64,000 nt of DNA from Cauispirillum nitrogeniifigens (GTDB lineage Bacteria; Pseudomonadota; Alphaproteobacteria; Rhodospirillales; Rhodospirillaceae): NCBI RefSeq assembly GCF_049800675.1, contig NZ_JBLOOT010000008.1, positions 62,001 to 126,000 of the forward strand, read 5' to 3'. Below the pieces are notes generated by a model. The model saw only the letters and a program-made list of their open reading frames with translations, searched no databases and was not told the origin of the DNA. Below are positions 43,952-53,646 of the stretch, piece by piece; position 1 is the stretch's first letter; each line of letters opens with the position of its first letter. Made by a program: the position numbers and the translations under genes.

Positions 43952-44410
43952 TCACGCCCGGTGATACGGGTGCCCTTCCAGGATGCACTGCGCCCGGTAG
44001 ACCTGCTCCACCAGCAGGCCGCGCACCAGCATGTGCGGCCAAGTCATGGCGCCCAGGCCGAGCAGCAGGTCGGCGCGGGCGCGGACCTCGGGGGCGTGGC
44101 CGTCGGCGCCGCCGATGAGGAAGGCGACCGCCGGCACCGCCTGGTCGCGCCACGCCCCCATCTGGTCGGCGAACGTCTGGCTCGACAGCGCCTTGCCGCG
44201 TTCATCCAGGGCGACGACGCGGGCGCCCGCCGGCACGCAGGCAAGCAGCAGCGCGCCCTCCCGCTCCATCCGCTGGGCGGCGGGCAGGGGGCGTTTTTCC
44301 TCGACTTCCTTCAGGGAGAGCGGCCATTTCAGCCGCTCCGCGTAGTGCTCGAACAGGGCGCGCTCGGGGCCCTTTCTCGCGCGCCCGACGGCGGCGATGA
44401 CCAGTTCCAT
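43952..44410 (-). CDS. rlmH: 23S rRNA pseudouridine1915 N3-methyltransferase RlmH
   Basis: SPOUT-family methyltransferase of 152 residues. Signatures: KGPERALFEHYAERL, VVALDERGKALSSQTFAD, the SAM knot FLIGGADGHAPEV, and LLVEQVYRAQCILEGHPYHR, the universal C-terminus. Methylates pseudouridine 1915 in 23S rRNA on the 70S ribosome. Last gene of the obgE-rlmH cluster. Confidence 0.97.
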   Translation of the reverse strand: MELVIAAVGRARKGPERALFEHYAERLKWPLSLKEVEEKRPLPAAQRMEREGALLLACVPAGARVVALDERGKALSSQTFADQMGAWRDQAVPAVAFLIGGADGHAPEVRARADLLLGLGAMTWPHMLVRGLLVEQVYRAQCILEGHPYHRA

Positions 44411-44437
44411 CGCGTTCCCGACCCTGGGGACCGGGGG

Positions 44438-44890
44438 CTAGACCCCCAGTCCGACCGCCTCAGGCTTTCCCAGCGCCGGCCCGACCACGCCCGCCGGCAC
44501 CGGCGAGGCGGCGCCCCACATCTTTTCCAGATTGTAGAAGGCCCGCACTTCGGGACGGAACAGGTGGACGATGACGTCGCCGCCGTCGATCAGCACCCAG
44601 TCGCAGGTCTGCTGCCCTTCAACCATCGGCATCAGGCCCAGCGCCTTGAGGCGCTGCACCAGTTTGTCGGCCATGGCGCCGACATGGCGCGAGGACCGGC
44701 CGGAGGCGATCACCATGATGTCGGCGAAACCCGACTTGCCCTGGAGGTCGATGACCGTGATGTCCTCGGCCTTTTCGGCGTCCAGCAGGGTCGAGACGTC
44801 TTCGGCCAGTTGCGAAGCGTCCGGGCCGAGCGAACGCATGGGGGTCGTACTTATGGTCAACTCCTTCGGTTGTTTCCGTCCCGTCATCAT
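44438..44890 (-). CDS. rsfS: Ribosomal silencing factor RsfS
   Basis: 150 residues with the Iojap core: LLDAEKAEDITVIDLQGKSG, FADIMVIASGRSSRHVGAMA, DWVLIDGGDVIVHLFRPEVR, FYNLEKMWG. Binds L14 and blocks 30S/50S joining during starvation. The N-terminal 20 residues vary; an internal ATG (MRSLGPDAS) is an alternative start. Overlaps the nadD end by 4 bp. Confidence 0.95.
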   Translation of the reverse strand: MMTGRKQPKELTISTTPMRSLGPDASQLAEDVSTLLDAEKAEDITVIDLQGKSGFADIMVIASGRSSRHVGAMADKLVQRLKALGLMPMVEGQQTCDWVLIDGGDVIVHLFRPEVRAFYNLEKMWGAASPVPAGVVGPALGKPEAVGLGV

Positions 44891-45531
44891 CCGGGACTGT
44901 ACCAGCCACCTGGCTGGCCCTGGTCGCGGCGGGCGCGGATATCGGTTGCCGAGGCGGCATGGCGCCGTATCGGCAGGAACACCCAGGCGGGGGGCTCCTC
45001 ACCGGCCAGCGCCCGCGCCCGATGGGCGGGCAGGCGGGCGGCGGCGAAGCGCTGGGCCGCCTTGCCGGTCAACGCCTGTTTAGCATAAGTGCCACGGTCG
45101 AGGATCGCAACCGGGGTCCTTGAGAAGATCGACTGCCACGCCTTCCAGCGCGGGATCTGCACCAGGTTGTCCGCCCCCATCAGCCACACGAAGCGGGCCT
45201 GTGGGAAGCGGCGCGGCAGGGCCGCCAGAAGGTCGGCGGTGTAGGTGCTGCCCAGCCGGGCCTCCAGCGCGCTGACGCGGATGCGCGGATGGGCGGCGAC
45301 CCTGCGCGCGTGCTCCAGCCGCACCGCCAGCGGCGCCATGCCGGCGCTGGCCTTGAGCGGGTTCTGCGGGCTGACCAGCCACCATACCTCGTCCAGGCCC
45401 AGGCGCTTGAGGGCCTCCACCGAGATGTGGCGGTGCCCCGCGTGCGCCGGGTTGAACGACCCGCCGAGAAGCCCCACCGTGGTGCGCCGGTGGTCGCCCC
45501 AAGGACATGGCGGGTAGCCTAGGGCCGGCAT
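44887..45531 (-). CDS. nadD: Nicotinate-nucleotide adenylyltransferase
   Basis: 214 residues; transfers AMP to nicotinate mononucleotide in NAD synthesis. Motifs: VGLLGGSFNPAHAGHRHIS (HxGH), WWLVSPQNPLK, FVWLMGADNLVQIPRW and the C-terminal ISxTxIR-like SATDIRARR. The ATG at 45531 overlaps proA by 13 bp and keeps the typical WGDHRR preface. Coupled to proA upstream and rsfS downstream. Confidence 0.94.
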   Translation of the reverse strand: MPALGYPPCPWGDHRRTTVGLLGGSFNPAHAGHRHISVEALKRLGLDEVWWLVSPQNPLKASAGMAPLAVRLEHARRVAAHPRIRVSALEARLGSTYTADLLAALPRRFPQARFVWLMGADNLVQIPRWKAWQSIFSRTPVAILDRGTYAKQALTGKAAQRFAAARLPAHRARALAGEEPPAWVFLPIRRHAASATDIRARRDQGQPGGWYSPG

Positions 45532-46781
45532 TGGCCGGTGCCGAAGACCTTGTACTTGAAGGTCGTCAGCTGCTCCACGCCCACCGGGCCACGGGCGTGC
45601 AGCTTGCCGGTGGAGATGCCGATCTCCGCCCCCATGCCGAACTCGCCACCGTCGGCGAACTGGGTCGAGGCGTTCCACATCAGGATGGCCGAGTCGATCT
45701 CGTTGAGGAAGCGTTCGGCCGCCGCCGCGTCCTCGGTGACGATGCATTCGGTGTGCTGGCTGGAATGCGCCCGGATGTGGGCGATGGCCTCGTCCAGCCC
45801 GGCCACCACCTTTACCGACAGGATGGCGTCAAGGTATTCGGTGTCCCAGTCCTCGGCCGTGGCGACGGACATGGACGGCACCAGGGCGCGCGCGGTGTCG
45901 TCGCCGCGCAGTTCGCAGCCGGCCGCCGCCAGCTCGCCGGCGATGACCGGCAGCAGGGTGGGCGCCACGGCGGCGTCGATCAGCAGCGTCTCGGTGGCGC
46001 CGCAGATGCCGGTGCGGCGCATCTTGGCGTTCATCACCAGCTTGCGCGCCGTGTCGGGGTCGGCAGCCGCGTGGACGTAGGTGTGGCAGATGCCGTCGAG
46101 GTGCTTGAACATCGGGATGCGGCTTTCCGCCGACACCCGCTCGATCAGCGAGCGGCCGCCGCGCGGCACGATGACGTCCACGTACTGGTCCATGCGCAGC
46201 AGGGCGCCGACGGCGGCGCGGTCGGTGGTCGGCACCATCTGCACGCAGTCGTCGGGCAGGCCGGCCTGCTCCAGGCCCAGGTGCAGGCAGTCGAGGATGG
46301 CGCGCGAGGAGTGGAAGCTCTCCGACCCGCCGCGCAGGATGGCGGCGTTGCCCGACTTCAGGGACAGCGCCCCGGCGTCGGCGGTGACGTTGGGGCGGCT
46401 TTCATAGATGATGCCGATGACCCCCAGCGGCGTGGCGACGCGCTGGATGCGCAGGCCGTTGGGGCGCTCCCACTCGGCCAGCACGCGGCCGACCGGATCG
46501 GCCAGCCCGGCGACATCCTCCAGCCCGCGCGCCATGGCCTCGATGCGGGCGTCGTTGAGCAGCAGGCGGTCGAGCAGGGCCTTGCCCAGGCCCTTGGCTT
46601 CGCCGGCGGCCATGTCCTTGGCGTTGGCGGCGGCGATGTCGACGGCGCGGTTGCGAATCGCCTGGGCGGCGAGCATCAGGGCGCGCTCCTTGACCTCGGC
46701 CGGAGTCGTCGCCAGCACCTGCGCCGCCGCCTTGGCCCGGCGGCCAATCTCCAGCATCTGGGTCTGCACGTCATCGGACAT
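45519..46781 (-). CDS. proA: Gamma-glutamyl phosphate reductase
   Basis: 420 residues; NADPH-dependent reduction of glutamyl-5-phosphate in proline synthesis. Active-site Cys in MRRTGICGATETLL, with VPRGGRSLIERVS, HLDGICHTYVHAAADP and the final FGTGQCRP typical for ProA. Cytoplasmic. The intergenic gap to proB (105 bp) contains a dispersed inverted repeat. Confidence 0.97.
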   Translation of the reverse strand: MSDDVQTQMLEIGRRAKAAAQVLATTPAEVKERALMLAAQAIRNRAVDIAAANAKDMAAGEAKGLGKALLDRLLLNDARIEAMARGLEDVAGLADPVGRVLAEWERPNGLRIQRVATPLGVIGIIYESRPNVTADAGALSLKSGNAAILRGGSESFHSSRAILDCLHLGLEQAGLPDDCVQMVPTTDRAAVGALLRMDQYVDVIVPRGGRSLIERVSAESRIPMFKHLDGICHTYVHAAADPDTARKLVMNAKMRRTGICGATETLLIDAAVAPTLLPVIAGELAAAGCELRGDDTARALVPSMSVATAEDWDTEYLDAILSVKVVAGLDEAIAHIRAHSSQHTECIVTEDAAAAERFLNEIDSAILMWNASTQFADGGEFGMGAEIGISTGKLHARGPVGVEQLTTFKYKVFGTGQCRP

Positions 46782-46810
46782 GGATCGCCTCCTGAAAAAC
46801 CAAAGTTTGA

Positions 46811-46873
46811 GTCACCAAGACGCCAAGGCACAAAGATGGACTTTCTCTTGGTGCCTTTGTGCCTTGGTGGTGA
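46811..46873. repeat. Dispersed inverted-repeat element, copy 2 (between proA and proB)
   Basis: CCAAGGCACAAAG (46823-46835) pairs perfectly with CTTTGTGCCTTGG (46855-46867), flanked by TCACCAAG and TTGGTGGTGAA. Related to the element at 28535. It separates proB and proA, so it may affect operon mRNA stability. Confidence 0.7.
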
Positions 46874-46886
46874 ACCGGTGTCTTCC

Positions 46887-48047
46887 CTACTCCAGGACCA
46901 GGTCGTCGCGGTGGATGAGTTCCTCGCGGCCCCGGTAGCCCAGCAGCGGTTCGATCTCGGCCGACTTGTGACCCTTGATGATGGCGGCGTCGGCGGCGTC
47001 GTAGCCGATCAGGCCCTTGGCCAGGACGCGGCCGTCGGGGTCGCGGACGGTCACCGTGTCGCCACGGGCGAAGTCGCCCTCCAGGGCCGTCACGCCGGCC
47101 GGCAGCAGGCTCTTGCCGGCGCGCAGGGCGGCGACGGCGCCGGCATCGACGGTGACGCTGCCGGCCGGCTTCATGGAGCCGGCGATCCACTGCTTGCGGG
47201 CCGACGCCGGGGTTTCCGTCGGCAGGAACCACGTGCACGGCCCGCCCTCGGACAGCGCCGCCAGGGGATGCATGACCTTGCCCGGCGCAATGGCCATGGC
47301 GCAGCCCGCGCCCATGGCAATGCGGGCGGCGATCAGCTTGGTGACCATGCCGCCGGTGCCGACGCCGGGCAGCGCCTCGCCGGCCATGGCCATGATCTCG
47401 GGGCTCAGGGCGTGCACCTCGGGGATCAGCGTCGCCGTCGGGTCGACCTTGGGGTCGGCGGTGTACAGGCCGTCGATGTCCGACAGCAGGACCAGGGCGT
47501 CGGCGCCGACCATCATGGCGACGCGGGCGCCCAGGCGGTCGTTGTCGCCGAAGCGGATTTCCTGGGTCGCCACCGTGTCGTTCTCGTTGATCACCGGCAT
47601 GGCGCCGAGCTTCAACAAGGTCTCCAGGGTGTTGCGGGCATTGAGATAGCGCCGCCGATCCTCCGAGTCGCCCAGGGTCAGCAGCACCTGCGCGGCGGTG
47701 ATGTCGTGGCGCGCCAGCACTTCCTGATAGGCATGGGCGAGGCGCCCCTGGCCGGTGGCGGCGGCGGCCTGCTTCTCTTCCAGGCGCAGGGCGCGACCGG
47801 GCAGGCCGAGGTGGCGCCGGCCGATGGCGACGGCGCCGGAGGAGACGATGACCACCTCCACCCCGCGCCGGCGCAGGGCGGCGACGTCATCGGCCACCGA
47901 GTCGAGCCAAGCCCGGTGGATGTGACCGCTGCCCTGGTCGACCAGCAGGGCCGAGCCGATCTTGACCACCACGCGCCGCGCGGCCGTCAGCCGGGCGGCG
48001 CCCGGCGACGCGGCACGATCGACACCCGGCGTGCTCACGGCTGCCAC
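46887..48047 (-). CDS. proB: Glutamate 5-kinase with PUA domain
   Basis: 386 residues; first step of proline synthesis. Kinase domain (RRVVVKIGSALLVDQGSG, IVSSGAVAIGRRHLG, NENDTVATQEIRFGDNDRL, DALVLLSDIDGLYTADP, GTGGMVTKLIAARIAM) followed by a PUA domain (about 285-375, GKSLLPAGVTALEGDFARGD). Its start overlaps obgE by 13 bp. Feedback inhibition by proline is the family norm. Confidence 0.97.
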   Translation of the reverse strand: MAAVSTPGVDRAASPGAARLTAARRVVVKIGSALLVDQGSGHIHRAWLDSVADDVAALRRRGVEVVIVSSGAVAIGRRHLGLPGRALRLEEKQAAAATGQGRLAHAYQEVLARHDITAAQVLLTLGDSEDRRRYLNARNTLETLLKLGAMPVINENDTVATQEIRFGDNDRLGARVAMMVGADALVLLSDIDGLYTADPKVDPTATLIPEVHALSPEIMAMAGEALPGVGTGGMVTKLIAARIAMGAGCAMAIAPGKVMHPLAALSEGGPCTWFLPTETPASARKQWIAGSMKPAGSVTVDAGAVAALRAGKSLLPAGVTALEGDFARGDTVTVRDPDGRVLAKGLIGYDAADAAIIKGHKSAEIEPLLGYRGREELIHRDDLVLE

Positions 48048-49144
48048 TCCCCCTTGCCATCCAGCGGCGTCGACCAGCCGTCGCCCTCCCCGCCTTCCTC
48101 TTCCTCTTCCTCCTCCTCGGAGTCGGAGACGATCGGCACCATGCCGGCGGCGTGGCGCGAGTCGCGGACGTGGGACAGCAGGGCGCGCAGCACCTCGGGC
48201 AGGTGCAGGCCGGCGGCGCCCGACAGCAGCAGCACCGGCTTGCCGGCGGCCTCGGCCAGGTCCTGCCGGCGCTCCTCGATGACCTCGGGGGTCAGGGCGT
48301 CGGTCTTGTTCAGGGCCACCACCTCGGCCTTTTCGTCCAGGCCGCCGCCATAGGCTTCCAACTCGCCGCGCACGATGTGGTAGGCCTCGGCGACGTCATC
48401 CTGGGTGCCGTCGACCAGATGCAGCAGCACGCCGCAGCGTTCGACGTGGCCGAGGAAGCGGTCGCCCAGGCCGTAGCCCTCGTGGGCGCCCTCGATCAGG
48501 CCGGGGATGTCGGCGATGACGAACTCCTCGCCGTCGACCTGCGCGACGCCGAGGTTGGGGTGCAGGGTGGTGAAGGGATAGTCGCCGATCTTCGGCCGGG
48601 CCCGCGTGACGGCGGCCAGGAAGGTCGACTTGCCGGCGTTGGGCAGGCCCACGAGGCCGGCATCGGCGATCAGCTTCAGGCGCAGCCACACCCACGCCTC
48701 GCCGCCCTCCAGACCGGGGTTGGAGTTGCGCGGGGCCTGGTTGACCGACGACTTGAAGCGGGCGTTGCCCCAGCCGCCGTTGCCGCCTTCGAGCAGCACC
48801 ACGCGCTGGCCCGGCTCGATCATGTCGGCCAGGACGTCTTCCTTGTCCTCGGACAGGATCTGGGTGCCCACGGGGACGCGGATGACCGTGTCGTGGCCGC
48901 CCCGGCCGGTGCGGTTGCGCCCCGATCCGTTGACGCCGCGCTCGGCCTTGAAGTGCTGCTGGTAGCGGAAGTCGATCAGGGTGTTCAGGTTGGGCACCGC
49001 CTCGAAGACGATGTCGCCGCCGCGCCCGCCGTCGCCCCCGTCGGGGCCGCCGAACTCGATGAACTTCTCGCGGCGGAAGCTGACGCAGCCATTTCCGCCG
49101 TCGCCTGCCTTGAGATAGATCTTTGCCTGGTCGAGAAACTTCAT
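48035..49144 (-). CDS. obgE: GTPase Obg/CgtA
   Basis: 369 residues; ribosome-associated GTPase acting in 50S assembly and stress. Gly-rich Obg domain (MKFLDQAKIYLKAGDGGNGC, GGNGGWGNARFKS), G domain with GLPNAGKSTFLAAVTRA, DIPGLIEGAHEGYGLG and NKTDAL. The C-terminal region is a run of eight consecutive Glu plus Gly, encoded by a GAG/GAA repeat (about 48094-48119) that could vary by slippage. Confidence 0.96.
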   Translation of the reverse strand: MKFLDQAKIYLKAGDGGNGCVSFRREKFIEFGGPDGGDGGRGGDIVFEAVPNLNTLIDFRYQQHFKAERGVNGSGRNRTGRGGHDTVIRVPVGTQILSEDKEDVLADMIEPGQRVVLLEGGNGGWGNARFKSSVNQAPRNSNPGLEGGEAWVWLRLKLIADAGLVGLPNAGKSTFLAAVTRARPKIGDYPFTTLHPNLGVAQVDGEEFVIADIPGLIEGAHEGYGLGDRFLGHVERCGVLLHLVDGTQDDVAEAYHIVRGELEAYGGGLDEKAEVVALNKTDALTPEVIEERRQDLAEAAGKPVLLLSGAAGLHLPEVLRALLSHVRDSRHAAGMVPIVSDSEEEEEEEEGGEGDGWSTPLDGKGEWQP

Positions 49145-49244
49145 GTCAGGAATCCGGCATCAAAAAAGGGGAACAGGTTGCCCCCATTCCCCCCTGCCGG
49201 CGCCCCCACCGCAGGGGCGGGGGCCGGTATGGCCGTGACCGCCG

Positions 49245-49511
<267 letters not shown>

Positions 49512-49541
49512 GGTATACTCCTAAACCTAAACCGGATCCGC

Positions 49542-49841
49542 TCAGGCGGAAATCGCGGTGATCTTGACCAGCGTCTGGTGCTGACGGTGGCCGGCTTTGC
49601 GGCGGTAGTTCTGGCGACGCTTCTTCTTGAAGACGATCACCTTGTCCGTGCGGAACTGCTCGACCACCTGGGCGGTGACCGAAGCACCGTCCACGACCGG
49701 AGCGCCGACCTTGTCACCGACCATCAGAACCTGATCGAAGGTGATGGACTCGCCCGCCTCGCCGGACAGCTTCTCGACGGCGATGACGTCGTCTTTGGCG
49801 ACCTTGTACTGCTTGCCGCCGGTCTTGATGACTGCGAACAT
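49542..49841 (-). CDS. rplU: 50S ribosomal protein L21
   Basis: 99 residues starting MFAVIKTGGKQYKVAKDDVI; C-terminal basic KKKRRQNYRRKAGHRQ. The ATG at 49841 matches the family start; any longer in-frame extension is leader. Transcribed from the promoter at 49918-49945. Confidence 0.97.
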   Translation of the reverse strand: MFAVIKTGGKQYKVAKDDVIAVEKLSGEAGESITFDQVLMVGDKVGAPVVDGASVTAQVVEQFRTDKVIVFKKKRRQNYRRKAGHRQHQTLVKITAISA

Positions 49842-49917
49842 CGTGCTGCAACCTTCACAACGAATTGGGCAGTCCCGCTGGACAGAGCGTCCCGGGTCCG
49901 CTTGGAAAGAGGGCGCC

Positions 49918-49945
49918 ATAATACGCAGGCGGCTCCCCCTGTCAA
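49918..49945 (-). promoter_or_regulatory. Strong promoter of the rplU-rpmA-obgE operon
   Basis: On the minus strand, TTGACA (49940-49945), 16-bp spacer, TATTAT (49918-49923). Nearly consensus, giving a leader of about 70 nt before rplU. Confidence 0.75.
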
Positions 49946-50041
49946 TGCCTGATCCGCGCAAAAAGCGAGTCTCCGCCAAGGCTTTGACCGTCGCTCCCGA
50001 AATGTCCGCCAAACAGTGCCGCGCAGCCGATATTTCCCCTG

Positions 50042-50070
50042 TTGCACGGCGTCGCGGGTTGGGATATGGT
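50042..50070 (+). promoter_or_regulatory. Promoter of tRNA-Ser
   Basis: TTGCAC (50042-50047), 17-bp spacer, TATGGT (50065-50070), about 70 bp before the tRNA. Confidence 0.55.
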
Positions 50071-50140
50071 CCGCGCCTCTTGAAGACCCCGTCCTTCAAG
50101 ACAGTCGGACGATGGCCAGACCATCCGAAGATTGAGCCGC

Positions 50141-50230
50141 GGAGAGGTGCCGGAGCGGTTGAACGGGGCGGTCTCGAAAACCGTTGACCCTTCACGGGGT
50201 CCCAGGGTTCGAATCCCTGCCTCTCCGCCA
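50141..50230 (+). tRNA. tRNA-Ser (anticodon CGA)
   Basis: Acceptor GGAGAGG (50141-50147) pairs with CCTCTCC (50220-50226); discriminator G and CCA encoded. Anticodon loop CTCGAAA gives CGA. Long variable arm; T loop GGTTCGAATCC. 90 nt. Confidence 0.97.
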
Positions 50231-50255
50231 ATCTTCCCTCCCCTTTCCATCCGCA

Positions 50256-50885
50256 CTATCCCCCGCTCCCCAGCAGTGCCGTGCCGCCCCAGGCGAGGGC
50301 GACGAGGGTGGCGGCGAGGACGCTTGCGGTGATCTTGTGGCGGTGCCACAGGCGCAGGGTTCCAGGGCCGATCCAGGCGACCAGCAGGGCCAGGCCGTAG
50401 TAGCGCAGGCCCCGCGCGACGGCGGCGGCGGCCAGGAACAGGGGCACGGGGTAGTGCGCCGCGCCAGCGGTCAGGATGGCGACCTGGAACGGCACCGGAG
50501 TCACGCCGACGGCGATGACGGCCCAGAACCCCTGGCGGTCGAAGGTGCCCTGGAAGCCGTTCCATACCTCCGTCCAGCCCATCGACTCCAGCAGCGGGCC
50601 ACCCAGGCCCCTCATGAACAGCCAGCCGAAGGCATAGCCGGCCAGCGCCGCCAGCAGGCAGCCGGCCAGGGCCACCGTGGCGATCCACCAGATGCGGTCG
50701 CGCCGCGACAGCATGTAGGGCACCAGCACCAGCTCGATGGGGATGGGCAGCACCAGGGTTTCCAGGAACGACGCCCCGAACAGCATCGCGTCCTTGTGGC
50801 GCGCGCTTTTCAGCCGCTCCGTCCAGCGGCCCACCCGGCCGCCGCCGTCGCCCCCCTCGTCCGACTTGGCCGCGCCGTCAGGCAT
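50256..50885 (-). CDS. YqaA-like VTT-domain membrane protein
   Basis: 209 residues, four to five membrane segments. It matches the YqaA/SNARE-associated family: FGASFLETLVLPIPIELVLVP at the start and GVTPVPFQVAILTAGAAHYP in the re-entrant region. Proposed lipid or polyprenyl transporter/scramblase role for VTT proteins. Hydrophilic N-tail of 30 residues rich in Gly. Not operon-linked by overlap; gap of about 120 bp to the response regulator. Confidence 0.85.
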   Translation of the reverse strand: MPDGAAKSDEGGDGGGRVGRWTERLKSARHKDAMLFGASFLETLVLPIPIELVLVPYMLSRRDRIWWIATVALAGCLLAALAGYAFGWLFMRGLGGPLLESMGWTEVWNGFQGTFDRQGFWAVIAVGVTPVPFQVAILTAGAAHYPVPLFLAAAAVARGLRYYGLALLVAWIGPGTLRLWHRHKITASVLAATLVALAWGGTALLGSGG

Positions 50886-51007
50886 GGGTGCCGCCGGTGA
50901 TGGACCGCTGGGTCATGATGGAGGGGCCTCCTCGTGGTCATGCGCAGGATGGCGCACGTCACCAACGATTCGGCCCACCGGCCGTTCCAGCGGACGGAGC
51001 GGGGCGG

Positions 51008-51460
51008 CTACTCGGCGTCCTTGCCTTGCAGGCGCACGGCAACGAACCAGTAGTCGCCGATCTGGCGCATGATCTCGGAAAAGCGGTCCATCTCCACCGG
51101 CTTGGTGACGAAGCCGCTGGCCCCGGACATGTAGCTTTCGTGGATGTCGCGCTCGGCCGAGGAGGTGGTCAGCACCAGCACCGGAATGGATCGCAGGTCG
51201 GAGTCGGCCTTGATCTCGCGCAGGAACTCGCGGCCGTCCATGCGCGGCATGTTGAGGTCGAGCAGGATGAGGTCGGGGCGGGGAACGTCGGCATACTGTC
51301 CCTCGCGGCGCACGAAGGCCAAGCCCTCCACCCCGTCCTCGACGTGGTGGACGTTGCAGAAGACCTTGTTTTCCTTGAGCGTCAGCTTGATCAGGTAGGC
51401 ATCCGCCGGCTCGTCCTCCAGCAGCAGGATCTCGAAGGGGGCAATCTCATGAGGGGGCAT
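51008..51460 (-). CDS. CheY-like single-domain response regulator
   Basis: 150 residues: receiver only. Acidic patch ILLLEDEPADAYLI, phospho-acceptor in PDLILLDLNMPRMDG, and Lys in GFVTKPVEMDR. The Rcp1-like type (ENKVFCNVHHVEDGVEGLAF) is commonly partnered with phytochrome-like kinases. It overlaps the 3' end of the PAS kinase by 14 bp, so the kinase is its cognate partner. Output is protein-protein, not DNA binding. Confidence 0.92.
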   Translation of the reverse strand: MPPHEIAPFEILLLEDEPADAYLIKLTLKENKVFCNVHHVEDGVEGLAFVRREGQYADVPRPDLILLDLNMPRMDGREFLREIKADSDLRSIPVLVLTTSSAERDIHESYMSGASGFVTKPVEMDRFSEIMRQIGDYWFVAVRLQGKDAE

Positions 51461-53534
51461 GGTCGGGTTCCAGGGGCAGTTCAATGACCAGGGCGGCACC
51501 GCCGTCGGGACCGTCTTCGATCCAGATGCGGCCACCGCGGCTTTCAACGATGCGCCGGGCGATGGCCAGGCCGATGCCCGTGCCGGCGCCCGAGGCCTTG
51601 AGTTTCTCGAACAGGCGGAAGACCCGCTGGCGATAGGCCGCCGGCACGCCGGGGCCGTTGTCCTCGACGCGCAGGCGCACGCCGTCGGCCAGTGCCGTGC
51701 CCGACACCCGCACCACGGGCGCCCGCCCGTCGGCGCCGGCATGCTCGGCGGCGTTCTTCAGCACCTGATGGAGGAGTTGCCGCAGCCGCGCCGGGTCCAG
51801 CGGCACCGCCGGCAGCGGGCCGATGTCGAACCGCCCGCCCAGGGCCTCCAGGCGCGGCGCCAGGCGGGATGCCTCGTCGGCGACCAGGGCGCGCGCCGCC
51901 TCCGCCTCCACGGTCATGGCGCCCGGCCGGATGACGTCGGCGGCCAGGTAGACCTGCACGTCGTTGACCAGGGCCCGCAGGCGCCGCGACTCGCTGTCGA
52001 TGAAGTCCAGGGCGATGCGGCTGTCGGGGTCGTTGACCAGGGTGTCGGCACTCTGCCGCAGGCGCGTGGCAAAGGTCGCCAGGCGGCGCACCGGCTCCTG
52101 GAAATGGTGGGACATCACCTCGGCCAGGCGCGACATCTCGGCGTTGGAGCGCGACAGCGCGGCGATCATGCGCTCGCGTTCGACCTCCATGGCCTTGCGC
52201 TCGGACACGTCCTCCATGACGCCGATGTAGTGGGTGACGCCGCCGTCGCCGCCCGACACCCGCGAAATGGTCGAGGCCATGGTCCGCACGGCGCCGTCGC
52301 GGGTGCGGTTGATGAACTCCCCGCGCCAGGAGTTCTCGCTCTCCAGGGTCCGCCACAGCGCGGCATAGGTCTCCGCCGGCGTCAGGCCGCTGCCCAGCAT
52401 GTTGGGATTGCGCCCCCGCGCGTCCCCCGGCGTGTAGCCGAACAGGCGCGTGAACTCGGGATTGACGTATTCGATGCGGCGCTGGGCATCGGTGATGACG
52501 ACCACGGCCGAAGCCTGCTCGACGGCGCTGTACAGCAGCCGGACCTGGCGTTGCAGGTCGACGCGGCGGTCGATCTCGCGGGCCAGCAGGACGACGGCGC
52601 CGATGACCGCCAGCGTCACCGCGCCGAGGACCAGCAGCACCATGCGGTTGGCGTCGAGCCAGGCGTTGAACACGTCCTCGCGCGCCAGGGTCACGGCGAC
52701 CACGGCGGGGTAGCGCGACGACAGGCGGAAGGTGGTCAGCGCATCCGCCCCCTCGACCTGGATCTCCTCGCCGCGCGTTGTGCCCAGCCCGTCGGGCAGG
52801 GGCGGGGCGGCGGCGCCCATGCCGACCAGCAACTGGCCGTCGTAGCGCAGCAGGGCCACCGCGCCGCGCGGGCCGACTCCGGCATCGGTGAACAGGCCGA
52901 TAAAGTACTCCGGGTTGAGCGCCGCCAGCACCGCCATGGCCTTGTCCGGCTCCGCCGTGATCACGCCCACCGCCCCGGCGGGCACCGCCACGCCGAGAAT
53001 GCCGCGCGGACCGGGCGGCGCGGCCGGACGGTCGAGCAGCGGCAGCAGGCGGCCGTCGACCCTGCCCCCCAGCCTCAGTCCCAGGGACAGCCCGCTGACG
53101 CTTGCCGGCGTGTCCAGGTCGAGCCGGGCGAGGTCGACGCGCCCGCCCTCCGCGCCCGCAGGGCTGGCGGCGATGACGCGGTCCCCCTCGACGATGGCGA
53201 TCTGGCGGATGTGCGGGGCAAACCGCAAGGTGTCGGTGATGCGGACGCGCAACGGGGCCGCATCGCCCTGCGCTGGTCCCAGGCCCTCGGCCACGTTGAC
53301 CAGGGCCAGTTCCACCGCCTCCAGGGTGCGGGTGACGCTGCGCTCCAGGGTGCGGGCGACGAATCCGGCGCGCTGGCGGCTTTCCTCGACCGCCTGCCGG
53401 TAGCTGGCCCACACCGCCATCGCCAGGATGGCCAGGACGGCGGCCATCAGCAAGGTGCCGCCCCAGGCCACCGGGCGGAGGCTCAGCTCCGTCCGCGGCG
53501 CCGTGCCGGAAGTGGGCAGGGGCGAGCCATTCAT
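51447..53534 (-). CDS. Membrane PAS sensor histidine kinase
   Basis: 695 residues. TM1 (about 24-45), a periplasmic CACHE-like sensor of about 240 residues, TM2 (AVTLAVIGAVVLL, near 305), PAS (about 330-450, SAVEQASAVVVITDAQRRIE), a DHp with His in EVMSHHFQEPVRRLATFATR and HATPase (RVEDNGPGVPAAYRQ, GIGLAIARRIV). The DHp sequence type, HHFQEP, resembles that of bacteriophytochrome kinases. Start uncertain: ATG 53534 used, GTG 53573 possible. It is paired with the CheY-like regulator and divergent from a solute-binding protein gene, which might supply its ligand. Confidence 0.88.
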   Translation of the reverse strand: MNGSPLPTSGTAPRTELSLRPVAWGGTLLMAAVLAILAMAVWASYRQAVEESRQRAGFVARTLERSVTRTLEAVELALVNVAEGLGPAQGDAAPLRVRITDTLRFAPHIRQIAIVEGDRVIAASPAGAEGGRVDLARLDLDTPASVSGLSLGLRLGGRVDGRLLPLLDRPAAPPGPRGILGVAVPAGAVGVITAEPDKAMAVLAALNPEYFIGLFTDAGVGPRGAVALLRYDGQLLVGMGAAAPPLPDGLGTTRGEEIQVEGADALTTFRLSSRYPAVVAVTLAREDVFNAWLDANRMVLLVLGAVTLAVIGAVVLLAREIDRRVDLQRQVRLLYSAVEQASAVVVITDAQRRIEYVNPEFTRLFGYTPGDARGRNPNMLGSGLTPAETYAALWRTLESENSWRGEFINRTRDGAVRTMASTISRVSGGDGGVTHYIGVMEDVSERKAMEVERERMIAALSRSNAEMSRLAEVMSHHFQEPVRRLATFATRLRQSADTLVNDPDSRIALDFIDSESRRLRALVNDVQVYLAADVIRPGAMTVEAEAARALVADEASRLAPRLEALGGRFDIGPLPAVPLDPARLRQLLHQVLKNAAEHAGADGRAPVVRVSGTALADGVRLRVEDNGPGVPAAYRQRVFRLFEKLKASGAGTGIGLAIARRIVESRGGRIWIEDGPDGGAALVIELPLEPDHAPS

Positions 53535-53646
53535 CTTTGGTATAGCTGACCCCTCATCCTTTGGTGGCCGCACGCCCGCGCATTTGGCATAATTTCCCCC
53601 GATCGCCGGGGGCTGTCACCCGGTATTTTTTGCATAGGGGGGCGCG